Below, in pieces: positions 52,780 through 60,662 of a stretch of 64,000 nucleotides of DNA. This DNA comes from Gemmataceae bacterium (GTDB lineage: Bacteria; Planctomycetota; Planctomycetia; Gemmatales; Gemmataceae). The stretch spans positions 62,001-126,000 of the forward strand of contig JAHBXO010000003.1 in the NCBI GenBank assembly GCA_019636445.1, given 5' to 3'. The first letter of the stretch is position 1. The number at the start of each line of letters is the position of its first letter. Below the pieces are notes generated by a model that was given only the letters and a program-made list of their open reading frames with translations, had not been told where the DNA came from and did no database searches. The position numbers were made by a program, and so were the translations under genes.

Positions 52780-54363
52780 ATGCCGAAGACTTACGACGCG
52801 ATCATTATCGGTGCCGGCCACAACGGCCTCGTCACAGCGGCCTATCTGGCAAAGGCCGGACGAAAGGTCCTCGTCCTCGAACGCCGCGACATACTCGGCG
52901 GGTGCTGCATCACCGAGGAAGTCTGGCCGGGCTGCAAGGTCTCGAGCGCCGCCTATGTCAACAGCCTGCTCCGTCCGGAGATCATCCGCGACCTGGACTT
53001 GAAGTCGCACGGTTTCGAAATGATCCCGCGTTCGCCGTCGTCCTTCACGCCGTTTCCTGACGACCGCTATCTGTTGATGGGGCCCGACAAGGACCTCACG
53101 CACCGCGAGATCGCCAAGTTCTCCACCAAGGATGCCGAGAACTACCCGAAGTACGAGGCGATGCTCACGCGCGTCGCGGACTTCCTCGAACCGTTGCTGA
53201 TCCAGACTCCGCCCGACCCGTTCGGCGGCCTCGGCGACCTGTGGCGCACCGGCAAGATCGGCCTCGCGTTTCGCAAACTCGGCCGCTCCGCCGCGAGCGA
53301 AGCGATCGAAGTCCTCACCGGAGCCGCGACGCCGATCCTCGACCGCTGGTTCGAGTCGGAACAGTTGAAGGTCACGCTCGCCACCGACGCCGTCATCGGC
53401 GCGTTCGCCCCGCCGTCCCACCCCGGCACGGCCTATGTCCTGTTCCACCACGTCATGGGCGAATGCAACGGCGTCCGAGGAGTGTGGGGTTACGTCCGCG
53501 GCGGCATGGGTACGATCAGCTACAGCATCGCCGCCGCCGCCCGGAAGCACGGCGCGGAGATTCGCACCAACAGCCCGGTCGATCGAATTCTCGTGAAGGA
53601 TGGCCACGCCACGGGCGTCGCGCTGAAGGACGGGACGGAGTTTCATTCCCGGTCCGTCGCCTCCTGCGCCGACGCCAATGTAACGTTCCTGAAACTACTC
53701 GACGCGAAAGAACTGCCCGACGATTTCCGGACCGAAATCCAGAAAATCGATTACTCCAGCGCCACGGTCAAAATCAACGTGTTGCTTTCCGAGCCGCCGA
53801 GTTTCCGGTGCCTGCCCTCGAACGACTATGGCCCGCAACACCACGGCACCATGCACATCGGACCAACCATCGACTACATCGAACGCGCCTTCGACGACGC
53901 GAAATACGGCAAACCCGCGACGAATCCGATGATTGAATGCACGATGGCGACGGCGCTCGACAACACGCTCGCGCCGCCCGGAAAACACCTGATGAGCATG
54001 TTCGTCCAGTACGCGCCCTACGAACTCAAAGGTACGACTTGGGACGCCGAACGCGACCGCTTCGCCGACCGTTGCTTCGAAATCCTCAATGACTACGCAC
54101 CGAATTTCCGATCCAGCGTAATCGATCGGCGTGTCTACGCGCCGCCCGACATGGAACGCGAATGGGGCATTACCGGCGGGAACATCATGCAGGGAACGAT
54201 GTCGCTCGCCAACATGTTCAGCCTTCGTCCGGCGGCGGGCTACTCGAATTACCGCACGCCGATCCGCGGCCTGTACCTGTGCGGTGCGGCGGCGCACCCC
54301 GGCGGCGGCGTCATGGGGGCCGCCGGATACAACGCCGCCCGCGAAATCCTGCGAGACCGCTGA
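52780..54363 (+). CDS. FAD-dependent oxidoreductase, phytoene-desaturase/PYROXD2-like
   Basis: 527 residues from the ATG at 52780. FAD is bound by the N-terminal DAIIIGAGHNGLVTAAYLAKAGRKVLVLERR. The family signature GGMGTISYSIAAAARKHGAEI and the C-terminal YLCGAAAHPGGGVMGAAGYNAAR match the phytoene-desaturase/pyridine nucleotide-disulfide oxidoreductase domain 2 group. The substrate is not evident; carotenoid or another hydrophobic substrate is possible, but no carotenoid genes are near. Its TGA overlaps the next ATG as TGATG, implying coupling. Confidence 0.87.
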   Translation: MPKTYDAIIIGAGHNGLVTAAYLAKAGRKVLVLERRDILGGCCITEEVWPGCKVSSAAYVNSLLRPEIIRDLDLKSHGFEMIPRSPSSFTPFPDDRYLLMGPDKDLTHREIAKFSTKDAENYPKYEAMLTRVADFLEPLLIQTPPDPFGGLGDLWRTGKIGLAFRKLGRSAASEAIEVLTGAATPILDRWFESEQLKVTLATDAVIGAFAPPSHPGTAYVLFHHVMGECNGVRGVWGYVRGGMGTISYSIAAAARKHGAEIRTNSPVDRILVKDGHATGVALKDGTEFHSRSVASCADANVTFLKLLDAKELPDDFRTEIQKIDYSSATVKINVLLSEPPSFRCLPSNDYGPQHHGTMHIGPTIDYIERAFDDAKYGKPATNPMIECTMATALDNTLAPPGKHLMSMFVQYAPYELKGTTWDAERDRFADRCFEILNDYAPNFRSSVIDRRVYAPPDMEREWGITGGNIMQGTMSLANMFSLRPAAGYSNYRTPIRGLYLCGAAAHPGGGVMGAAGYNAAREILRDR

Positions 54364-55193
54364 TGCCCTTCCCCGACATGGCGATTCGACAGATCCTCGT
54401 GATCCGCCACGGCGGCGAGCCGAAGATCGTCGCGAAGTCCCAGAACGTCGATTTCGAGCTTGAAGAAGCTGCCGTTAGGATGGCGGTGAAGTACGGCACG
54501 CGACCCGACGGTGCGGCTTGCCCGTCGGCCGTGTTCGCGAAGGAGATCGATCGCGCCCGCGTCGCGGTCGCCCAGGTCGCCGACCGGCCCGACGGTACGC
54601 CTAGCCCGCCGCTCGCGTTTCGATTCCTGATCTTCTCGCGGGACATTTACTCGTACCTGGGTGATCCATTCGAGATCGCGGACCGACTGCCGGCGAACTT
54701 CGACGCCCGCGGGACGCTCGACGAGTTGAACTGGACGTTCGATCCGTTCCCGCCGCGACGGGTCGAAGTCCTCCGCGAGATCCTCAAGGCCGGCGATTCC
54801 CAATTTCTGCTCGGTGCCGCGCAGGCCCTGTTGGATGGTGCCCGACTCGCGATCGTCCGATCGCCCGACGACACGACGATCCGCGATCTTTGGCGATTGT
54901 TACCCGACCGGGTCCGCTGCGAGCTTTGGCCCGCGTCGTTCGCGTTCGGCAACGAATTGAACTTTCACGCCGCCGCCCTGCCCTCGCCCGTGTCCGGCTT
55001 TCTCACGGACGAACAGTGCAAGGACTATCCCGAAGGCCGATACGAACTTGCGATGCAGGTCGCGATCGAATCCGGCGACCAGGCCGAGGTGACGAGGCTT
55101 CTGAATCGCCAATCGTCGTCGTCCGTGCTCAAACTCGCCGCCGCGATGGTGCTCTTTGCGTTCCTCGTCGCCGCGATACTGAAGTTCCTGTGA
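54363..55193 (+). CDS. Hypothetical protein with C-terminal membrane anchor
   Basis: 276 residues from the ATG at 54363, overlapping the previous stop. An N-terminal part of mixed alpha/beta character (AIRQILVIRHGGEPKIVAKS) contains no motif I can name. The body is soluble; the last 25 residues (LKLAAAMVLFAFLVAAILKFL) form a single TM helix, so the protein is tail-anchored with the body in the cytoplasm. It is co-transcribed with the FAD enzyme and the Nudix protein (seven bases later). A joint role is implied only by arrangement. Confidence 0.68.
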   Translation: MPFPDMAIRQILVIRHGGEPKIVAKSQNVDFELEEAAVRMAVKYGTRPDGAACPSAVFAKEIDRARVAVAQVADRPDGTPSPPLAFRFLIFSRDIYSYLGDPFEIADRLPANFDARGTLDELNWTFDPFPPRRVEVLREILKAGDSQFLLGAAQALLDGARLAIVRSPDDTTIRDLWRLLPDRVRCELWPASFAFGNELNFHAAALPSPVSGFLTDEQCKDYPEGRYELAMQVAIESGDQAEVTRLLNRQSSSSVLKLAAAMVLFAFLVAAILKFL

Positions 55194-55200
55194 GGCGATC

Positions 55201-55791
55201 ATGCCCGCCGACGAGCGCGTCCTTTGCATTCCGACGGCCCACTTCCACGCCCTTGGATATTTCCACGGTTTCCGACTCGCCGACGAACCCTACCGACGCA
55301 TCCTCCTCGATCCCTCGCTATTCTCGTTCCGCCCTCGTTCGCAGGTCGAAACCGATCCATCCTTCAAGCAATTGATCCCCTACGTCCTGCTTCGCCACGA
55401 CGATTCGTTGTTCCACTACCGCCGTGGTGCCGCCGGCACCGAGACACGCCTTCGCTCCTTGCGTTCCCTCGGGATTGGCGGCCATATTTCCGACGCCGAC
55501 GCCGCCGGCCCCGGCGACCCATACGCGAACGGCATGATGCGAGAGTTGATGGAGGAAGTGACGATCGTGGCGAACTGGACCGAGCGATTGCTCGGCTTCA
55601 TCAACGACGACCGCACGCCCGTTGGCAGCGTGCACCTCGGCATCGTACACCTGTTCGATCTGGATCGGGCCGAGGTTCGGTCGAACGAGGCGGCGCTCGC
55701 CGACGCGGGATTCGCTCCGATCGCGACCTTGTCGAGTGAGCGGGAGCAGTTCGAAACCTGGTCGCAATTCGCGCTGGATATGCTGGCGTAG
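55201..55791 (+). CDS. Nudix-like hydrolase
   Basis: 196 residues. A Nudix-box-like segment begins at GIGGHISDADAAGPGDPY and ends ANGMMRELMEEVTIVANW, containing the RE-x2-EE core; the spacing of the first part is longer than in the standard Nudix box. LFDLDRAEVRSNEAAL and the C-terminal WSQFALDML are helical. It should hydrolyse a nucleoside diphosphate linked to another moiety, identity unknown. It ends the three-gene run starting at 52780. Confidence 0.75.
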   Translation: MPADERVLCIPTAHFHALGYFHGFRLADEPYRRILLDPSLFSFRPRSQVETDPSFKQLIPYVLLRHDDSLFHYRRGAAGTETRLRSLRSLGIGGHISDADAAGPGDPYANGMMRELMEEVTIVANWTERLLGFINDDRTPVGSVHLGIVHLFDLDRAEVRSNEAALADAGFAPIATLSSEREQFETWSQFALDMLA

Positions 55792-55845
55792 TCCGATGCA
55801 ATTTGGACAGGGAGAGGACGCTGTTCAATTCGTTCAAAATGAACA

Positions 55846-55869
55846 CGGCCCGCTCCATCGAGCGGGCCG
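55846..55869. terminator. Bidirectional hairpin terminator between Nudix and PEP-CTERM genes
   Basis: A perfect 9-bp stem CGGCCCGCT/AGCGGGCCG (55846-55854, 55861-55869) with a six-base loop. It lies between convergent genes, 54 bases after the Nudix stop and 24 bases from the PEP-CTERM stop, with ATTTCCATTTT on the plus side. Confidence 0.72.
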
Positions 55870-55893
55870 CGATTTCCATTTTCGAGGATTCCC

Positions 55894-56490
55894 TTACGCC
55901 GACTTACGGCGGAGCCGGGCGAGGCCAACGAGCGGCAGGCCGAGGCCGGCGAGCAGGAGGGTCGTCGGTTCCGGCACGAGGTTCGGGTCGGTCGGCGTGG
56001 TCGGGGCGACTGGCACGTCCGTCTCGGTGATGTTACTGTCGATCACGCCATCCGAGGTGCGGTTGGTGATGGCGGTGAACGAATCGACGCGCGACTCGCT
56101 GATCGTGGAGATCGCCCAGAAGTTGCCGAGGCCGATCTGGCCGCTCGGGATCGTCGGGCCGTTGTAGCGCCAGGTGAGGTTCATCACGTCGGGATTGTCC
56201 GACGGGTTGAGCAGGGCCGGCGTGGGGCCGGACATTGCACCTTCGAAGACCCAGTTGGCCGGAGCCGACTCGCCGCCGGCGACATAACCGTGGAAGTCGT
56301 AGATGGTGAAGTAGTTGCCGGCCTGGAGCTTGCTGTCCGTCGGCAGGACGATGGCGTAGGTCCAGCGGTAATTTCCACCTTCCGGCAGAACCGAGACGGA
56401 GACGGGCAGCAGACCCGCCTGGGCGCTGGAGGCCGAGCAGGCGACGAGGGCGGCGACCAGAAGACGCGTGATCCACTTTCGACCGAGCAT
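55894..56490 (-). CDS. PEP-CTERM protein (copy 1)
   Basis: 198 residues. A signal peptide (1-25, cleavage near SAQA-G) precedes a beta-rich body (VSVLPEGGNYRWTYAIVLP, YFTIYDFHGYV, LTWRYNGPTI). The C-terminus VPEPTTLLLAGLGLPLVGL then LARLRRK is a PEP-CTERM sorting signal: VPEP, a hydrophobic helix and a basic tail. Such proteins are processed by an exosortase; none is seen in the window. It is a tandem paralogue of the gene at 56584-57165, with long identical stretches in the middle. Function unknown, presumed surface exposed. Confidence 0.88.
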   Translation of the reverse strand: MLGRKWITRLLVAALVACSASSAQAGLLPVSVSVLPEGGNYRWTYAIVLPTDSKLQAGNYFTIYDFHGYVAGGESAPANWVFEGAMSGPTPALLNPSDNPDVMNLTWRYNGPTIPSGQIGLGNFWAISTISESRVDSFTAITNRTSDGVIDSNITETDVPVAPTTPTDPNLVPEPTTLLLAGLGLPLVGLARLRRKSA

Positions 56491-56583
56491 GGGATATCTC
56501 TCCAGTTACGAGCGATCGGGGGCATTGGGTTCATCGACGGGCGGCACGATAGGCCGACCCGAAAATCGTGTCAACCGCAACCG

Positions 56584-57165
56584 CTACGCGCGGCGGCGGA
56601 GCAGCGCGGCGAAGGGCAGGCCGAGGCCCGCGAGCAGCAAGGTGGCCGGTTCCGGCACCAGGTTCGGATCCGTCGGACCGGTCGGCACGGGTACCGTCGT
56701 GTCGGTGATGTTGGTGTCCACGCGGCCATCGGTCGTGCGGTGCGTCGTCGCGGTGAAGAACGAATCGGTCGGCGTTTCGAACAACGAGACCGCCCAGAAG
56801 TTGCCGAGGCCGGTCTGGCCGGACGCGATCGTCGGGCCGGTGTAGCGCCAGGTCAGGTTCGGCAGTGACGGGTCGTCGACCGGCATCACGCCGGGCGGGA
56901 TTGGCGCATTCGTTTCGAAGGCCCAATCGGCGGGTTGGGCGTTGCTGTTCGCCACGAGTCCGCCGAAATCGTAGACGGTGAAGTAGTCGCCGGCACGCAA
57001 CTGCGAGTCAGTCGGCAGCACGATGTTGTACGTCCAGCGATACTGGTTCCCCTCGGGCAGGACGCTGACATTGACTGGCAGCAATCCCGCGCGGGCCGTG
57101 CTCCCCGCCGCGACGCCGACGAGCGCGAGGCCGGCGATCAGAATTCGGCGCATCCATCGTTTCAT
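56584..57165 (-). CDS. PEP-CTERM protein (copy 2)
   Basis: 193 residues from the ATG at 57165 (MKRWMRRILIAGLALVGVAA); longer frames upstream lack coding support. The body parallels copy 1 (VNVSVLPEGNQYRWTYNIVLP, YFTVYDFGGLVA, LTWRYTGPTI, GLGNFWAVSL). The sorting tail is VPEPATLLLAGLGLPFAALLRRR. The shared pattern YRWTY-IVLPTDS-L-AG-YFT-YDF identifies the two as tandem duplicates that have since diverged. The stop is 93 bases from the start of copy 1. Confidence 0.88.
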   Translation of the reverse strand: MKRWMRRILIAGLALVGVAAGSTARAGLLPVNVSVLPEGNQYRWTYNIVLPTDSQLRAGDYFTVYDFGGLVANSNAQPADWAFETNAPIPPGVMPVDDPSLPNLTWRYTGPTIASGQTGLGNFWAVSLFETPTDSFFTATTHRTTDGRVDTNITDTTVPVPTGPTDPNLVPEPATLLLAGLGLPFAALLRRRA

Positions 57166-57302
57166 CAGCAACCTCGATCCCGGGCGAAAGCCGGGACGGC
57201 CGGAAGAACCCGTCCGTCCCCAAGTCGGCCGGAGCATATGCCGGTGGCCCGGTGGGGTGTCAAGCCGAAGTGAGGCGGTCAGACCCAACGCGAATCGATA
57301 GG

Positions 57303-58220
57303 ATGATGTCGATGGAGGCATCCGCCAATGCTCCCGCCGATCGCGAATCGTTCGTCCTCGCCTTGGTGCGCGTCCTGCGCCCCAAGCACTGGTTGAAGAA
57401 CGTCTTCGTGATCGCGCCCGCGCTGTTCTCGGAGCGCATCCTCGAGTGGCCCGTCTTCCGCGACGCCCTTGGTGCGTTCGGAATCTTCTGCCTCCTCTCC
57501 AGCGCCTTCTACATTCTCAACGACGTCAAGGATCGCCGTGAGGACGCGGCCCATCCGCGCAAGCGCCGGCGCCCGATCGCCTCTGGCCGCTTGTCTCCCG
57601 GAACGGCGATCGCCTTCGCGGCGCTAATCGCCGCGATCGCCGTCGTCTGGTCGCTCCTCGAACTCGATCGCCGGTTCCTCCTTTTCGTCGGCGCCTATGC
57701 CGTCAACACGCTCGCTTACATCACCTGGCTGAAGTATCGCGTCCTCGTCGACGTGATCGTCATCGCCAGTGGGTTCGTCATCCGCCTCCTCGCCGGCTGT
57801 GCCGCGGTACAGGTCGAACCCTCGCCGTGGCTGCTCGTCTGTGGATTCTCACTCGCGCTCGTCCTCGGTTTCGGCAAGCGCCTGGCCGAAGTCGAAGCCC
57901 CTGGCGTATCCGCCGCCCATCGCGCCACACTGATTGCCTATTCCCGCGACAAGCTCGTCCTCGTCCTCGCCGCCTGTACCGCCGTCTGTCTGATATCCTA
58001 CATGCTCTACACCGTCGCCCCCGACACTGTCGCCCGCCACGGCACGCGCAATCTCGTCTACACCGTCCCGTTCGTGGCGTATGGGCTTTTCCGCTACACC
58101 TTCAAGGCGATGGAAGCCCGCGGCGACGGGCCGACCTCCATCCTCTTCGCCGACCCGGTCTTCGTCCTCAACGGCCTGATGTGGGTGTCCGCCGTCCTCG
58201 CGATTCTGGTGTGGAAATGA
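57303..58220 (+). CDS. UbiA-family prenyl-phosphate phosphoribosyltransferase
   Basis: 305 residues from the ATG at 57303; ATGs at 57306 and 57312 are alternatives. A UbiA-type membrane protein with about nine helices. LRPKHWLKNVFVIAPALFS near the N-terminus, the Mg-binding NDVKDRRED motif (73-81) and HPRKRRRPIASG are the signature of the decaprenyl-phosphate phosphoribosyltransferase subgroup (as in mycobacterial Rv3806c) rather than of quinone-type prenyltransferases. It would transfer phosphoribose from PRPP to a polyprenyl phosphate at the cytoplasmic membrane. The stop overlaps the next gene's ATG (ATGA). Confidence 0.85.
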   Translation: MMSMEASANAPADRESFVLALVRVLRPKHWLKNVFVIAPALFSERILEWPVFRDALGAFGIFCLLSSAFYILNDVKDRREDAAHPRKRRRPIASGRLSPGTAIAFAALIAAIAVVWSLLELDRRFLLFVGAYAVNTLAYITWLKYRVLVDVIVIASGFVIRLLAGCAAVQVEPSPWLLVCGFSLALVLGFGKRLAEVEAPGVSAAHRATLIAYSRDKLVLVLAACTAVCLISYMLYTVAPDTVARHGTRNLVYTVPFVAYGLFRYTFKAMEARGDGPTSILFADPVFVLNGLMWVSAVLAILVWK

Positions 58221-59449
58221 CGCCGCGCCGCACAGGCTGGCTGGCGGGGCTGCTCGCCGTCGCCGGATTCCTCGCGGTGTCCCACGCCCTGCACGTTCGC
58301 CCCAGCCACCCGATCGCCGAGCGGACCGATGTGTTCTTTCAGTCCGACGCCGGCGGTCTGATCCAGGACGCGGTCCTCAACCGGGACAACCGCGCGCGGG
58401 GAACACATCCCCTGATCTACCCGCTTTGGACCCGGCCACTGCATTCGCTCACTCGATGGATTTCGCCGACGTTCGACCCCGCCACGACGGCAACGTTCGT
58501 CAGCCGCTTGCTCGTGGCGATCGCGGCCGGTCTGGGCATCGGCGCGACCGCGCGCGCGCTCGTCGAACGCGGCCTACATCCCGATCGCACGATCGCATTC
58601 ACGCTGCTCGCCGTCGTCGCCAACGGTCACACGCTTGCCGCCATCCCCGATCATTTCGGTTTTTCCGTCGGTATCATCGGCCTCGCCTTCGCTACGTTGC
58701 TAACTGAACGAAGCGTACGATTCCGAGCAATCGCGCTCGCGATCCTCGCGCCGCTTGCGTTCGGGATCACGATTACAAACATATTCCTACCGCTCGGCCT
58801 GATCGCCGTGCTCGTCGTCCACGACTGCCGCGCTTCAATCCGACGCTGGCATGTCATTGCGGCCGTCCTCACAATCGTCGCCGTCGGTTGCGCGGTCCGT
58901 GCGATCACAACGACTCCCTCGATACAAGCCCGATTGCGCGAGCGCGTTTCGCTCTACTTGAACCTGCGCCTCGTCGACGATCCGCTCGCGGCTCTGGGCT
59001 ACTCGGCCCGTGGGGTCGTCGACGCCGCAGTCGCGCCGACACCGCGCGTGCTGCGGAACAACCTCGATCGAATGCCCATGCTCACCTACGAATCGGAGAC
59101 TGGACCGCGACCGTTCGGGCCGCACGATGCGATTCAAACCACGGGTGCGCTCTTCTGGATCGGCTTGCTTGGTTGGGGTACACGAGCGGGTTGGAACGAT
59201 GCCGCGCTGCGCCCCGCCACCCTCGGCGCGCTCGGCTGGACTGCGGGAAACGCCGCATTCCACAACGTCTGGGGCGACGAATACTTCCTGTACACGCCGC
59301 ATTTCGCGCTTCCGCTGATGACGGTCGCGGCGTTCGGATTCCGCGCACTCCCAGCCCGTGTGTTCTATCCTTCAATCGTGGTCGTCGCCGGGGCGGCCCT
59401 GCATACGCTCCGCCAGTACCAGTTGTTGCTGAATGGAATCGTCGAGTAA
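58217..59449 (+). CDS. Polytopic membrane protein, possible GT-C glycosyltransferase (copy 1)
   Basis: 410 residues from the ATG at 58217, overlapping the UbiA-type stop. About ten hydrophobic segments. An acidic first loop (RTDVFFQSDAGGLIQD, Asp44) is positioned like the catalytic Asp of GT-C transferases that use polyprenyl-phosphate sugars. Other conserved points shared with copy 2 are IPDHFGFSVGI, LNLRLVDDPLAAL and NVWGDEYFLYTPHF. It may use the polyprenyl-phosphoribose product made by the preceding gene as a donor; this is inferred from position and topology, not homology. Confidence 0.75.
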   Translation: MTPRRTGWLAGLLAVAGFLAVSHALHVRPSHPIAERTDVFFQSDAGGLIQDAVLNRDNRARGTHPLIYPLWTRPLHSLTRWISPTFDPATTATFVSRLLVAIAAGLGIGATARALVERGLHPDRTIAFTLLAVVANGHTLAAIPDHFGFSVGIIGLAFATLLTERSVRFRAIALAILAPLAFGITITNIFLPLGLIAVLVVHDCRASIRRWHVIAAVLTIVAVGCAVRAITTTPSIQARLRERVSLYLNLRLVDDPLAALGYSARGVVDAAVAPTPRVLRNNLDRMPMLTYESETGPRPFGPHDAIQTTGALFWIGLLGWGTRAGWNDAALRPATLGALGWTAGNAAFHNVWGDEYFLYTPHFALPLMTVAAFGFRALPARVFYPSIVVVAGAALHTLRQYQLLLNGIVE

Positions 59450-60539
59450 TCACCGTGCCGCCGTCCGCTTCGGCCTTGCCGCCGGCACTGGCGCGGCGAT
59501 CTGGCTCTTCCTCCTCTCCGGCTGGCTGGGCGTCCAACCCGGCCAACCCGCCGCGCTGCGCAGCGATGTGATCTTTCAATGCGACGCCGGACAGCGCATC
59601 GACGATACGCTGATGGGTACGAACAGCTTCGGCATCGGAACGCATTTTCTCCTCGGGAAGACTTGGCCTCACGCCCTCGGCTTCTTCAACCGCCAATTCC
59701 CGAACCCAGCCGTCGCCGCGGTTTATATTTCCCGAATCGCCGCCGCGCTCGGCGCGGGTGTCGGGCTAGGCTTCTTCTTCGGTTGCCTCGCTCGCATCGG
59801 CTGGAGCCGGCGGAAACGAATCGCGGCCCTCGCCTTCCTCCTCGCGTCGAGCTATCAGGTCATCGCCTGCCTTCCGGACCACTTCGCCTTCAGCTCCGGG
59901 CTGCTCCCCGCGTGCTACGGCGTGTACCTCCTGACAATCCACTCTCTCCTTTCCAAAAAGACCGCCCTTCGCTGGCTCGTCGGCCTGGCGTTCCTCGCCG
60001 CGTCGATCTGCCTGACGAACGCCCTCTGGCCGGCACTGCTAGCGCTAGCACTGAAACTCGAAGGCAGTCGAATCGATTGGCGATTCGCCGTGCCGATCGC
60101 GATCGCCGGTATTGTTGGTTTTGCTGTGCTTGTGAAAGTGATCGAACGACACGGCCACCTCTGGCCCGTCACCTGGCAGGCCAAACATTGGCTCCACCTG
60201 CGGCTCGTGGACGCCCCCGCCGACGCCCTCCTTCGCATGGGTCGCGGAATCATCGACCCTGCGGTCGCGCCGTCGCCCGATCTCGATACGAACAACCTCC
60301 ATGCCGTGCCGATGCTGACCTTCGAACCGTCCGAAGCGATGCCGCTCTGGCCGTTCGACCCTTACCGCACGATCGCCGCCATCATTTGGCTCCTCGCCCT
60401 CGGATGGTCGCTCAGCGATGTCCGCACGCCCGAAGTCAAATGGCTCGCGATCTGGATCGCGTGGAATCTGATCTTCCACAACCTCTGGGGCGACGATTCT
60501 TCCTCTACTCCCCGCACTACGGCTGGGCGCTCGCGCTGA
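59433..60539 (+). CDS. Polytopic membrane protein, possible GT-C (copy 2), frameshifted
   Basis: 368 residues as read; a paralogue of the gene before it (Asp51 in SDVIFQCDAGQRIDD, LPDHFAFSSGLL, LHLRLVDAPADAL). The start overlaps copy 1 by 17 bases. At about 60495 the paralogue reads NVWGDEYFLYTPH where this frame reads NLWGDDSSSTPR; one missing base moves the reading frame and gives an early stop at 60539. The proper continuation is in another frame up to 60658 (see next entry), giving a full length of about 408 residues. It may be a recent mutation or a sequencing error. Confidence 0.8.
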   Translation: MESSSNHRAAVRFGLAAGTGAAIWLFLLSGWLGVQPGQPAALRSDVIFQCDAGQRIDDTLMGTNSFGIGTHFLLGKTWPHALGFFNRQFPNPAVAAVYISRIAAALGAGVGLGFFFGCLARIGWSRRKRIAALAFLLASSYQVIACLPDHFAFSSGLLPACYGVYLLTIHSLLSKKTALRWLVGLAFLAASICLTNALWPALLALALKLEGSRIDWRFAVPIAIAGIVGFAVLVKVIERHGHLWPVTWQAKHWLHLRLVDAPADALLRMGRGIIDPAVAPSPDLDTNNLHAVPMLTFEPSEAMPLWPFDPYRTIAAIIWLLALGWSLSDVRTPEVKWLAIWIAWNLIFHNLWGDDSSSTPRTTAGRSR

Positions 60540-60658
60540 TCCCATTTGCCTCGAAACGGCTCAATTCGCTACTGAAATATGCGTTGATACTGGTCTTCAT
60601 CGGCCAGTTGCTGGCTCTGAACGAAGTCGCCGCGCGGGTCCGCGACATCGCATTCTGA
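60495..60658 (+). other. Detached C-terminus of the frameshifted copy 2 gene
   Basis: In the frame one base earlier the sequence continues FFLYSPHYGWALALIPF and ends at TGA 60656-60658 after about 50 more residues, matching the C-terminal helix of copy 1 (NVWGDEYFLYTPHFALPL). Restoring one base near 60495-60498 would join the two parts. No slippery heptamer that would explain programmed frameshifting is present. Confidence 0.8.
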
Positions 60659-60662
60659 AAGG

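Noticed and set aside
60480..60520. Programmed -1 frameshift in the second membrane paralogue.
   Set aside because: No X-XXY-YYZ slippery heptamer or downstream stem is visible; a simple one-base deletion explains it better.
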